DNA of 32,591 bases, taken from NCBI GenBank assembly GCA_030041415.1, contig JASHNX010000097.1:1-32591 (forward strand), in the 5' to 3' direction. Positions within the stretch are counted from its first letter, which is position 1; every line of letters begins with the position of its first letter. The translations under genes were made by a program, and so were the position numbers. Positions 7,799 through 15,761 of the stretch are shown one piece after another. Source of the stretch: Candidatus Sulfotelmatobacter sp. GTDB lineage: Bacteria > Acidobacteriota > Terriglobia > Terriglobales > Acidobacteriaceae. Under the pieces are notes generated by a model. The model made no database searches and was not told the origin of the DNA. It was given only the letters and a program-made list of their open reading frames with translations.

Positions 7799-9385
7799 TC
7801 AGTGTGCCGCGACTGCCCCCGGTTTGCCCTTTTTGACCAGGAAAACCAGCGGGAGAAGCGCGAGGATGGCAATGCCCAGAATCTGGAAGTTGTCGAGGTA
7901 AGAGAGCATCGTAGCCTGGCGTTGCACAGCGGCTTCGATGAGAGCGTAAGCCTGCTTTGTGGCGAACTCACCGCTTGCACCGTGCGCATGCATGGTTTGC
8001 GTTGCCCCGTTCAACATCGACCGAAGAGCGGGATTCGCAGCGCTGAGATTGTGAGAGAGATAATTCAAGTGGGCCTGGGTACGGCGGTCCAGTAGCGTTG
8101 TAACGAAAGAAATCCCCACACTACCGCCGATGTTGCGGGCCAAATTCATCAATCCGGAAGCGGCGTTGTTTTTATCGCGGGGCAGGAACGCATAGGCTGC
8201 GGTATTAATGGGAACGAAAAGGAATGCCATGCCCGCCGCCTGCAAGACGCGGGCTAGGGTGACCGCCCGGAAATCAATTTGCAGATCGAACCTGGTCATA
8301 TTGAACAAGGAAATGGAAAGCATGCTCAGGCCGAAAAACAGCATCCAGCGCGGGCTGTAACGTGAGAGCAGGAAGCCGACCAGTGGCAAGAGCAGCATGA
8401 TGGTGAATCCACCCGGCATGAGCGCCAATCCAGATCGCTCGGCCGTGTATCCCAACAACGTTTGCATGAACAGTGGGAGCAGGAGCGTGCTGCCAAGCAG
8501 CGCGAATCCCAGCATGAACATCAGCAGATTTGAGATGCCAAAGGTGCGATCGCGGAACAGATGGAGATCGACCACTGGATCTTCGTGGGTCCACTCCCAG
8601 TAGATGGCGAATAGCAGAGCGGCTGCAGAGATGATCGAGAGGGTCAGGATGAAATGGGAATCGAACCAGTCATCGCGCTGGCCTTTATCGAGGACCACCT
8701 GCAATGTCCCGAGACCCAAAGCCACCAAACCGAGGCCAATGTAATCGATGTGAGTTTCCCTGAGCTTCCGACGCCGGAGAAACGGAGGGTCCTCGATCAG
8801 CCGTGAGGTCAGGAGGATGGAAAGAATGCCGACTGGAATGTTAATAAAAAAAATCCAGCGCCAAGTGAAATTGTCGGTGATCCATCCGCCCAAAGTCGGG
8901 CCAATGGCGGGCGCAGTCACAACCGCGATGCCATAAACCGCAAAAGCCATTCCGCGCTTAGCCGGAGGGAACGTATCGGCGAGGATTGCCTGTTCGCTGG
9001 GCTGCAAGCCTCCTCCGCCAGCACCTTGCAGAACGCGGAAGAAGATAAGAGTCGCCAGATTCGGTGCTAAACCGCAGAGGAAGGAGCTGACGGTAAAGAG
9101 GGCCACGCAGCTCATGTAAAAATTTCTCCGGCCCATGATGGAAGAGAGCCAGCCGCTTAAAGGAAGCACAATGGCATTCGAGACCAGATAAGAGGTCAAA
9201 ATCCAGGTGCTCTCGTCTACCCCAGCGGAGAGACTGCCGGCGATATGCGGCAAAGAAACGTTGGCGATGGATGTATCAAGTACTTCCATGAACGTCGCCA
9301 GCGTAACCGTGATGGCAATGATCCAAGGATTAATTGCCGGACGCCAGACATCCGAACCTTCGAGCGTCGCGGCCGCAGCACTCAT
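7799..9385 (-). CDS. EmrB/QacA-type DHA2 MFS drug efflux pump
   Basis: The product is 528 residues with about 14 hydrophobic segments, the normal size for DHA2 proton-driven exporters. The family motif LDTSIANVSLPHIAG lies in TM1, motif A (GWLSSIMGRRNFY) after TM2, and GPTLGGWI in TM5. The ATG at 9385 overlaps the stop of the upstream HlyD-type gene as ATGA and is preferred over an in-frame TTG at 9397. With the two genes upstream it forms an EmrA-EmrB-TolC-like pump that would export hydrophobic toxins or antibiotics across both membranes. It is last in the operon and converges with ferrochelatase, only 34 bp away. Substrate range cannot be read from sequence. Confidence 0.93.
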   Translation of the reverse strand: MSAAAATLEGSDVWRPAINPWIIAITVTLATFMEVLDTSIANVSLPHIAGSLSAGVDESTWILTSYLVSNAIVLPLSGWLSSIMGRRNFYMSCVALFTVSSFLCGLAPNLATLIFFRVLQGAGGGGLQPSEQAILADTFPPAKRGMAFAVYGIAVVTAPAIGPTLGGWITDNFTWRWIFFINIPVGILSILLTSRLIEDPPFLRRRKLRETHIDYIGLGLVALGLGTLQVVLDKGQRDDWFDSHFILTLSIISAAALLFAIYWEWTHEDPVVDLHLFRDRTFGISNLLMFMLGFALLGSTLLLPLFMQTLLGYTAERSGLALMPGGFTIMLLLPLVGFLLSRYSPRWMLFFGLSMLSISLFNMTRFDLQIDFRAVTLARVLQAAGMAFLFVPINTAAYAFLPRDKNNAASGLMNLARNIGGSVGISFVTTLLDRRTQAHLNYLSHNLSAANPALRSMLNGATQTMHAHGASGEFATKQAYALIEAAVQRQATMLSYLDNFQILGIAILALLPLVFLVKKGKPGAVAAH

Positions 9386-10680
9386 TGCCCGATCCAAACC
9401 TTCGGCTCAACCGACATGCCAGGCCGCAACCATAGATCCTTATTTTCGCCGGGATCGAGAACGATCTTTACAGGTACCCGTTGCACGACTTTCACATAGT
9501 TGCCGGTAGCGTTTTCCGGAGGCAGAAGGCTGAACAAGGCGCCAGTTGCGCCTGCAATGCTGTCTACCTTTCCCTTGTAGCTTCTCCCATTGGCGTCGAC
9601 ATCAATCGTGACGGGCTGTCCTGGTTTCATGCTCCTGAGTTGGGTCTCTTTGAAATTTGCCGTGATCCACAAATCGTCGAGCGGGATCACTTTCATCAAC
9701 TCCTGACCGGGTGAAACATTTTGTCCGACTTCCACGGTACGGTTGCTGACCTCGCCGGTGACGGGAGCCACGATCTTTGTGTACTCCAGATTGAGGGCCG
9801 CCTGGTCGAGGTCGGCTTTCTTTTGCAAGGCCGCAGCCTCGGCCTGTTCTGCCCGCGAGCGAATGACCTGCATCTGTTTCGGCGCGGTTTGCGCATTACG
9901 ATAGTTGGCCTCTGACTGGGCCAACTTCGCCTGCGCGCTCGCCACTTGCGCTTGAGCCGCATCGGCATTCGCGCTGGCTGCCTGCACAGCGGCAGCATTG
10001 GCTTTTGCGGCGGCCACAGCGTCATCGTATTGCTGGTCGGAAATCTCGTGTTTGACCACCAATTGTTTGTATCGCTCAACATCATCCTGAGCTTTAACGT
10101 TGTTGGCTTCCGCTTGCGCAACTTGGGCCTTCGCGGCGGCAAACTGCTGCTTCGCGGTAGCGACACCGGCGCGGGCGTTGTTCACATCGGCTTCGGTCGA
10201 TGAAACTGTGCTCGTAGTGCTGACAGAGGTGATTGGCACAGTTACGCCGGCGGCAGCGGCCGCGGCCTGCGCAGATTCGAAATCAGCCTTCGCCCTCTCG
10301 TATGCGACCTGATAGTCGTGCGGGTCGATTTCCACCAGCACTGTGCCAGCCTGCACATACTGGTTATCTCTAATGTTCAGCTTGATGACGTGCCCTGTTA
10401 TGCGGGCGCTGATGGAATTGACGTGGCCATCTACCTGAGCGTCGTCCGTGGATTCGTAGCTCGAGACGTAGCGGTAGACCAGAAAACCAGCCACGATCAA
10501 CACCACCGCCCCAATAATCAGAGCAATGCGGAAAGCAGGATTGGTACTCCGCGCCGGATCTCGGCGAAAATCCTGTTCCGAAGAGGGTAACGGCTTCGGA
10601 CGGTTTTCCGCCTGCTCCGCATGACTCGAAGTGCTTTCACGATGCGGAGCGGCACTTGGGCTTTGCGTTATCGATTCCAT
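9382..10680 (-). CDS. HlyD/EmrA-family periplasmic adaptor (membrane fusion protein)
   Basis: The product is 432 residues. A charged cytoplasmic N-terminus of about 50 residues precedes one membrane segment (FRIALIIGAVVLIVAGFLVY). The biotinyl-lipoyl half-motif follows (STDDAQVDGHVNSISARITG), then a long Ala/Gln-rich coiled coil (about 125-300) that forms the periplasmic hairpin. The second lipoyl half contains IVAPVTGEVSNRTVEVGQNV, and the beta-barrel part contains DLWITANFKETQL. The protein links the inner-membrane DHA2 pump to the outer-membrane channel. It starts 7 bp after the TolC-type gene and ends in an ATGA overlap with the pump, so translation is probably coupled. The coiled coil is strongly Ala-biased, a composition seen in this family and not evidence of transfer. 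Confidence 0.93.
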   Translation of the reverse strand: MESITQSPSAAPHRESTSSHAEQAENRPKPLPSSEQDFRRDPARSTNPAFRIALIIGAVVLIVAGFLVYRYVSSYESTDDAQVDGHVNSISARITGHVIKLNIRDNQYVQAGTVLVEIDPHDYQVAYERAKADFESAQAAAAAAGVTVPITSVSTTSTVSSTEADVNNARAGVATAKQQFAAAKAQVAQAEANNVKAQDDVERYKQLVVKHEISDQQYDDAVAAAKANAAAVQAASANADAAQAQVASAQAKLAQSEANYRNAQTAPKQMQVIRSRAEQAEAAALQKKADLDQAALNLEYTKIVAPVTGEVSNRTVEVGQNVSPGQELMKVIPLDDLWITANFKETQLRSMKPGQPVTIDVDANGRSYKGKVDSIAGATGALFSLLPPENATGNYVKVVQRVPVKIVLDPGENKDLWLRPGMSVEPKVWIGQ

Positions 10681-10687
10681 AATTGCG

Positions 10688-12130
10688 TTATTGTCGGCCT
10701 TTCAAAAATCTCTCGACTCCCTGCTCGGCGTCCCCAATGGCGCGGGCTAATTCCACCTTCGCGAGATTATGCGCATACAAGCTGTCGATGTAACTCTCAT
10801 GAGCGCTGGCCACGGACTCCTGAGCCTGCACCACCTCCAGATTATCGGTAACGCCGGCGCTAAAACGATCGCGCGATTGTGTGAGCGCCTGCTCTGCCAG
10901 ATTTACCGAACTCCGCGCCACTTCGACTTGATCCGCGGCAGCGCCCAGATCGAGCAACGCCGCGCGCACCTCGTAGTCGATGCGGCCGCGCACATCTCCT
11001 AATTGAGAGCGCGCCTGCCTGAGCTGGGCTTCGGCCTCGATGACGTCACTATGGGTCTTTCCGCCAGCGAAAATAGGAATATTAATGCCGCCATCGACTT
11101 GCCAAGTCCCGTTCGACTGGCTGGGCGTGATCCCAATGTCGCCGAAATTTGCATTTAAATCCACGGTTGGATAGTGACCAGCCGTCGCCGCCCGGCGTAG
11201 AAGCTCCGCCGCGCGGACTTGCGCTTCCGCTGCATGGTAATCGGGACGCGAGGCGTACGCGCGCTGCAGGTAGATATCAACGGGAAGTGGCGTTAAAGCT
11301 TCGTACGGGGCCTTCTCGGTCAAAATGAAGTCCTGTCCTGAGGCCAGACCAATCACTCGTCCGAGCGATAATTTCTGCTTTGCGTAATCGTTGCGTGCCG
11401 CAATCAATTGCTGCTCGCGCGCCTGCAACTCGACTTGACCGCGCAGAGTGTCAATGGTCGGACTCAGTCCTGCTTTTTCCCGGTCGACTGCCTTGTCGTA
11501 AAGAGCCTGCGCGTTGGCCACTTGCGCATTTGCGGTTTCGATGCGGGCAGAATCGGCAATGGCAAGAAGGTAGGCGTTACCCACGGCCAGAACCACCAAC
11601 TCTCGTGCGTCTTTGAGGGTGTAATCAGCTGATTTGACGCCCTCCAGCGCGGCTCTCTCCTGCTCAAGCTGTTTGAAGCTGAATAGCGACTGGGAGAGCG
11701 AAACTCGCGCATCCATGTAATTGAATGGGCCAAGTAAGCGAGGAAGAGGAAATGGAAAAAGAGTGCTTTTGAAACCGAGAGCAGTGAGGCTTTCCGTTTG
11801 CGCATCTTCGTGGATTCGGACTCCGAAGTTGGGCAACAGATCGCTGAGTTCCTTCCAGCGTTCGCCCCGCGCATAGATAGCCTGATCCGCCGATAACAGG
11901 AGTCCAAGATTGTTGTGAAGTCCACGGTCGATTGCATCCTGAAACCCAATCTGTAGAAGTCCAGGAACCGGTTTCGTCTCGGGCTGGCTTCCCAGGTAGG
12001 GACTTTGCGACCCGGGAAGCGAGATCGAAGGCGTAGGTACTGACTGCTGAGCCGTGAGATTAAGGGCTAAAGCAAATATCGCTGTAAAGGCCCGGCACTT
12101 GCAGATTGAAAGGGAAAACAAACGAAGCAT
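10688..12130 (-). CDS. TolC-like outer-membrane efflux protein
   Basis: The product is 480 residues from the ATG at 12130. That start gives a signal peptide (MLRLFSLSICKCRAFTAIFA onward, cleavage near LTAQQ); an in-frame ATG at 12187 would add 19 residues before it. Two homologous OEP repeats are visible: each has a helical hairpin rich in Ala, Gln and Arg, for example AQALYDKAVDREKAG and LAEQALTQSRDRFSAG, the typical end of a TolC coiled-coil helix. The strand segments WQVDGGINIPIFAGGK fit the barrel. It is the first gene of the tripartite efflux operon. No MarR or TetR regulator is adjacent, which is unusual for such operons. The 264-bp gap upstream, shared with the divergent TonB-like gene, must hold the promoter; no convincing box pair was found. 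Confidence 0.92.
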   Translation of the reverse strand: MLRLFSLSICKCRAFTAIFALALNLTAQQSVPTPSISLPGSQSPYLGSQPETKPVPGLLQIGFQDAIDRGLHNNLGLLLSADQAIYARGERWKELSDLLPNFGVRIHEDAQTESLTALGFKSTLFPFPLPRLLGPFNYMDARVSLSQSLFSFKQLEQERAALEGVKSADYTLKDARELVVLAVGNAYLLAIADSARIETANAQVANAQALYDKAVDREKAGLSPTIDTLRGQVELQAREQQLIAARNDYAKQKLSLGRVIGLASGQDFILTEKAPYEALTPLPVDIYLQRAYASRPDYHAAEAQVRAAELLRRAATAGHYPTVDLNANFGDIGITPSQSNGTWQVDGGINIPIFAGGKTHSDVIEAEAQLRQARSQLGDVRGRIDYEVRAALLDLGAAADQVEVARSSVNLAEQALTQSRDRFSAGVTDNLEVVQAQESVASAHESYIDSLYAHNLAKVELARAIGDAEQGVERFLKGRQ

Positions 12131-12394
12131 TTCCAGTTTTGAAAAAGTCCCTTGGTTAAGAAAGTCTGCTGGGACGACCTTTCTCATTCATAACAACACA
12201 TCGTCTAACTATTGATTCTACTTGTATATCTCGCGATGCAAAAACCGGAAGCCGCGAGCTCTCAAATTAACAAGAGCTGAATTTCCTTGCTAATAGGGGA
12301 GAGCAAGAGGAACTAGGGTTCTCCTGATTACTTTCGAGATGTTTCTCGCGGCGAAGCCAGCCACTAGAGTAATAGAGACCAGGCGTTCTATCCA

Positions 12395-12739
12395 ATGCGT
12401 CGCACCGCTCGTCAGATTGCAGCAATATTTTTGTCGCTGGGCCCATGCGCCGTGATCGCGGCGGGCCAGGCGCCAAGCCGCGCACCCGAACGGAAAGTGA
12501 TTGAGAAAGTTGCTCCCGTATATCCGGAGCTTGCCAAACGCATGCGCATCACCGGCGTCGTCAAACTCGAAGTTGTGGTCCGGTCGAATGGAACTGTCAA
12601 AACCACGAAACCCCTGGGAGGGAATCCAGTGCTCATTCAGTCAGCAATGGACGCGGTGCGCAACTGGAAGTTCGAGGCAGGACCAGAAGAGACCACGGGG
12701 GTCGTCGAAGTGACATTCGACCCTTCGCAATCTCAATAA
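12395..12739 (+). CDS. Stand-alone TonB C-terminal domain protein
   Basis: The product is 114 residues: a signal peptide or N-terminal membrane anchor (residues 1-24, MRRTARQIAAIFLSLGPCAV onward), then one TonB C-terminal domain (PF03544 type). The domain includes VAPVYPELAKRMRITGVVKL, VVRSNGTVK and AVRNWKFEAG. Full-length TonB has a Pro-rich linker of about 100 residues that spans the periplasm; here it is missing. The protein therefore cannot act as a normal energy transducer and may be a soluble or short anchored periplasmic protein. Such short TonB-fold proteins are common in Acidobacteria. No ExbB or ExbD gene is near. Function beyond the fold is unknown. Confidence 0.82.
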   Translation: MRRTARQIAAIFLSLGPCAVIAAGQAPSRAPERKVIEKVAPVYPELAKRMRITGVVKLEVVVRSNGTVKTTKPLGGNPVLIQSAMDAVRNWKFEAGPEETTGVVEVTFDPSQSQ

Positions 12740-12790
12740 ACCGCCAACAGCAATCAACACAACAGGAATCCCCGAAGATTTGTCGACCCG

Positions 12791-13156
12791 ATGACTGCTC
12801 CTACCCAGAAACGAACCGCTGACGCTTCGGATCGCCGCCGCAGGCGCCACTCCAGATTTCGGGCAGATTTCACCGTTATCGCGAGCTACCTGGAGACAAA
12901 CGCCTACCGCAGATTGGAGGGCCATTGCAGGGATCTTTCCGAGGCCGGCATGGGGCTGCTTCTTGCCACCGACATGAACATCGGCGAAGTTGTGGGGTTA
13001 AGTTTTACTCTTCCCGGGTCGGCGACCGCGTGGGAACTGCGCGGAGTAGTACGTTACCGGCGCGGATATCACTATGGCTTCGAATTTCTTTCCCTGGCGC
13101 CTGCGCAGAGAGAATCTCTTAAGACCTACCTCGGCACGTTGGAACCGGCTGACTGA
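12791..13156 (+). CDS. PilZ domain protein (candidate cyclic-di-GMP receptor)
   Basis: The product is 121 residues, essentially a single PilZ domain with a basic N-terminus. Both c-di-GMP-binding motifs are present: an arginine-rich RRRRRHSRFR segment at about 15-24 in place of the RxxxR, and DLSEAG at 48-53 matching D/NxSxxG. Further strands end in YHYGFEFLSL. It is cytosolic with no output domain, so it would act by binding a partner protein. It begins 51 bp after the TonB-fold gene on the same strand and may be co-transcribed with it. The start has no strong Shine-Dalgarno, so a slightly different N-terminus is possible. Confidence 0.88.
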   Translation: MTAPTQKRTADASDRRRRRHSRFRADFTVIASYLETNAYRRLEGHCRDLSEAGMGLLLATDMNIGEVVGLSFTLPGSATAWELRGVVRYRRGYHYGFEFLSLAPAQRESLKTYLGTLEPAD

Positions 13157-13182
13157 GGACATATCTGGCTCCGCACGGGTTT

Positions 13183-13464
13183 CTAAGGATCCCTAGCCGG
13201 TTTTCGAACGGCCTTTGCCGAGGGTCTCGAACCCTCCAGGTCGCGGTGGCGGGCGACTCCGAAGCCGAGATTCCAGGCGGCACTGGCGCGCCCGATCTTA
13301 CGAACTTTCTTTGACAGGGTATGCCCCGTGGCGACGCTGGCTTCCCACGGCTCCTCCGCACCCATAAGGGCGAGCGCTCCGCCCGCCAACGCGAGGTTCT
13401 TCAGGAAGCTGATCATTTCGGTCTGGCGCTGAGCGGGGTCTTCATGCACCCAAAAATCATGCAT
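13183..13464 (-). pseudogene. Truncated DoxX-family gene (C-terminal third only)
   Basis: The 93-residue product begins MHDFWVHEDPAQRQTEMISF and continues FLKNLALAGGALAL. This matches the last third of DoxX-like membrane proteins, where HxFW, a polar loop and the final helix KNLALxGGALL occur together. The first three membrane helices are missing, and the remaining ~50 residues, rich in Arg and Lys, do not resemble DoxX. The start at 13464 has GGAGAGG about 8 bases upstream, so the fragment may still be translated; an ATG at 13500 is also in frame. The upstream gene (13488-13733) is not the missing part. I read this as a decayed or rearranged DoxX gene. A short functional derivative cannot be excluded. 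Confidence 0.55.
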
Positions 13465-13487
13465 GACTGCGCCTCTCCAAAAATGCG

Positions 13488-13733
13488 CTAGCAGCCCCAT
13501 TCCGCTTCGCCCGGCTGCGCGAAGTACTGCCGCGACTCACGGCGATTGGTCATCGCTTCCAGTTCGAGCAGCGCGAGACGCGCCGCCGCTACCAGTCGAT
13601 TCTTCTCTTGCTGCGGAACTTCTTTCCACGCTCCCGACTCGCTTCCTTTTCCTGAAATCTCAGGCGCAAGTGCCTGATGATAGTGATGGAAAAGTTCGGC
13701 CAACCGTTCCGGCGCAACTTCGTTGATCCACAT
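13488..13733 (-). CDS. Small conserved-looking protein of unknown function
   Basis: The product is 81 residues, acidic and mainly helical, starting MWINEVAPERLAELFHHYHQ and containing WKEVPQQEKNRLVAAARLAL. I do not recognise the family. It has a good Shine-Dalgarno (GGAG, 9 bases before the ATG), protein-like composition and no membrane segment or signal peptide, so I consider it a real cytosolic protein. It lies just upstream of the truncated DoxX gene and overlaps the longest possible form of that gene, so the two are probably co-transcribed. Confidence 0.6.
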   Translation of the reverse strand: MWINEVAPERLAELFHHYHQALAPEISGKGSESGAWKEVPQQEKNRLVAAARLALLELEAMTNRRESRQYFAQPGEAEWGC

Positions 13734-13845
13734 ATACTTTGATCTCCCCAGCCCGCCCTACCGGGCCTTGTCTATCAGCTACAAAACATTGGACACAAAA
13801 ACGGAAAAAATCCGAATAAAGGGTCCATAAAATATTCGTAAAGAG

Positions 13846-13860
13846 CTGGGCGCGTCCCAG
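13846..13860 (-). terminator. Weak terminator candidate after kdpE
   Basis: CTGGG (13846-13850) and CCCAG (13856-13860) form a 5-bp stem. On the minus strand it is followed by CTCTTT, a poor T-tract. It lies 20 bp after the kdpE stop. Placement is right but the structure is weak. Confidence 0.3.
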
Positions 13861-13880
13861 ACATCAATGAAATGAGTAGC

Positions 13881-14588
13881 TTACGAGCCTGGCTCGAATC
13901 GGTAGCCGACCCAAGGCTCGGTCAGCAGGTATTTCGGTGAGGAAGGGTCGGGTTCGATTTTCTTGCGCAATTGGCCTACAAAGACGCGCAGATACTCCGG
14001 CTGCTCGGTGCTGTTCGGCCCCCAGATGGCTCCGAGCAGCGTTCGATGCGTGACGACTTTTCCGGGACGCCGCGCCAGATAGACCAGTAGATCAAACTCC
14101 TTCGGCGTCAGATGAACCTCGTGGTTCGCAACCTTGACGGAGCGCGCATCCATATCGATGGAGAAATCTCCCAACACAATTGTGGTGGGCCGTTCTTCAA
14201 TCACCGGACTGCGACGCAACTGCGCCCGGATTCGCGCCAGCAGTTCATTCATGCTGAAGGGCTTAGTAACGTAGTCATCGGCGCCAGCGTCCAGCGCCTC
14301 CACCTTAGAACGGTCCTGTCCGCGAACTGAGAGCACGATTATTGGGACTTGCGACGCTCGCCTCACCTGTTGGACCAGGCCTACTCCATCGATATTGGGC
14401 ATGGCGAGATCTGTGATTACGACATGCGGCGTCCAGTTCTTCATCAGCTCCAACGCCATTTCGCCATCGTTGGCTACGCGAATGTCGTACCCTTGAGCCG
14501 AGAGCGTAGTCCGCAGAACACGCGTAATTTGCTGTTCATCGTCCACTACGAGGATTCGCCGATGTTCGCCGTTCATCGCCTGCATCAT
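13881..14588 (-). CDS. kdpE: KdpE-like response regulator (OmpR/PhoB family)
   Basis: The product is 235 residues. The receiver domain spans about 10-122 with the acidic pair DD at 16-17, phospho-acceptor Asp60 (VVITDLAMP) and Lys109 (YVTKPFS). A winged-helix OmpR-type DNA-binding domain follows (about 135-230), with LTPKEFDLLVYLARRPGKVV and ending in EPWVGYRFEPGS, the KdpE-like C-terminus. The ATG at 14588 overlaps the kdpD-N stop as ATGA, so the two are one operon and translation is likely coupled. In known Kdp systems the regulator switches on the KdpFABC potassium pump under potassium limitation. The pump genes are not in the window, so the target here is inferred from family only. Confidence 0.88.
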   Translation of the reverse strand: MMQAMNGEHRRILVVDDEQQITRVLRTTLSAQGYDIRVANDGEMALELMKNWTPHVVITDLAMPNIDGVGLVQQVRRASQVPIIVLSVRGQDRSKVEALDAGADDYVTKPFSMNELLARIRAQLRRSPVIEERPTTIVLGDFSIDMDARSVKVANHEVHLTPKEFDLLVYLARRPGKVVTHRTLLGAIWGPNSTEQPEYLRVFVGQLRKKIEPDPSSPKYLLTEPWVGYRFEPGS

Positions 14589-15700
14589 CGCATTTCCTGT
14601 GTCACGATGTGAACGTCGACGGCGGGAGTGTCTCGCAGGAATTTATGAATGGCAGAGAGATAGAAGTATCGTTTCCAGCCCTTCGTCGCAGACCGCCCGA
14701 AAACAACTTGCGTGACGTGATTTTCACGTACGAACTGGGCCACTTTTTCGGCAACGATCTTGCCTTCAGTTTTCACCACTTTCGCTCCAACGCTTTCAGC
14801 GAAGCGCACATTTTCAGCCAGCGTACGCTGGTTCTCATCGCTCTCGTCGGCCCCGGTGTCGACATAAAGAACGAATAGGTCGGCATCGATCGCCTGCGCC
14901 ATGCGAGCGCCGCGGGCGATCAAATACTGCGCCGCGGGATTCGAACTGATGCACACTGCAATTTTCTCGCGGACCTGCAGTGGCTGGCCATCTTCCGTTT
15001 TCAGCTCCGAGAGCGTGCGGTCGACGGCTTGGGTTACCTGCCGCAAAGCCAGTTCACGCAGAGCAACCAAGTTCGTGGTGCGGAAAAAGTTTGCGAGCGC
15101 CCGCTCCACACGCTCTATTGGGTAGATATCGCCGCGCCGCATGCGAGTCTGCAGCGCCTGCGGAGTCAGATCGGCCATCACGATCTCGCCAGCTCGCCGA
15201 ATCACCCAGTCAGGAACGGTTTCCCTCACCTGCACGCCGGTCAATCCGCGAATTGTAGGCGAAAGGCTCTCGATGTGTTGCACGTTCACAGTCGAGAGAA
15301 CATCGATTCCGTGATCCAACAACTCGAAGACATCTTCATAGCGCTTGGCATGCTTGCTGCCTTCGATGTTGCTGTGAGCCAGTTCATCCACGAGAACCAC
15401 ATGAGGCTTGCGAGCGAGAATGGCGTCGACATCCATCTCTTCAAAAATTGTCGATTTATATTCCAGCTTTTTACGTGGCACCGTTTCCAGCCGTGAGGAA
15501 AGTTCGATGATCGGCTTGCGCCCGTGTGTCTCTACTACTCCGATGACGACTTCTTCCCCGCGGCTCGCGCGGCGTACACCTTCGCTCAACATGGCATAAG
15601 TTTTTCCCACGCCAGGGGCGTAACCGAGAAAAAGCTTGAACACCGCCGCACGGCGAGCTGTATCGACCTCCGCCAGCCACTCTTCGGGACTCTTGGGCAT
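14585..15700 (-). CDS. kdpD: KdpD N-terminal half: KdpD domain plus universal-stress domain, no kinase
   Basis: The product is 371 residues. The ATG at 15700 starts the family-typical MPKSPEEWLAEVD; a longer frame from 15763 would run into the divergent gene. Residues about 18-230 form the KdpD sensor domain, with Walker A GYAPGVGKT at 26-34, VVETHGRKP and the Walker B-like VLVDELAHSN. Residues about 240-371 form a universal-stress (Usp) domain, expected to bind nucleotide or cyclic-di-AMP in some KdpD proteins. It stops there: the membrane segments, GAF, HisKA and ATPase domains of the ~900-residue E. coli KdpD are absent and instead encoded by the divergent gene at 15762. A cytosolic regulatory subunit is the natural reading. 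It is in an ATGA-overlap operon with kdpE. Confidence 0.88.
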   Translation of the reverse strand: MPKSPEEWLAEVDTARRAAVFKLFLGYAPGVGKTYAMLSEGVRRASRGEEVVIGVVETHGRKPIIELSSRLETVPRKKLEYKSTIFEEMDVDAILARKPHVVLVDELAHSNIEGSKHAKRYEDVFELLDHGIDVLSTVNVQHIESLSPTIRGLTGVQVRETVPDWVIRRAGEIVMADLTPQALQTRMRRGDIYPIERVERALANFFRTTNLVALRELALRQVTQAVDRTLSELKTEDGQPLQVREKIAVCISSNPAAQYLIARGARMAQAIDADLFVLYVDTGADESDENQRTLAENVRFAESVGAKVVKTEGKIVAEKVAQFVRENHVTQVVFGRSATKGWKRYFYLSAIHKFLRDTPAVDVHIVTQEMR

Positions 15701-15754
15701 CGCCGTTATTTTCCACCGCAGCGTGAGAATTGTCGAATCGCTACCCGTTCCGTT

Positions 15755-15760
15755 TACAAT
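15755..15760 (+). promoter_or_regulatory. Candidate -10 element (TACAAT) for the split KdpD kinase gene
   Basis: TACAAT ends 1 base before the ATG at 15762 and 7 bases before an in-frame GTG at 15768. If used, transcription would start at or near the GTG, implying a leaderless mRNA. The -35 is poor (TTGTCG at 15730-15735, 19-base spacer). Confidence 0.35.
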
Positions 15761-15761
15761 C

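Noticed and set aside
15636-15761. N-terminal extension of the Kdp sensor kinase to 15636
   Set aside because: It would overlap the start of the divergent kdpD-N gene and shows no family similarity; the DUF4118 domain begins after 15762.
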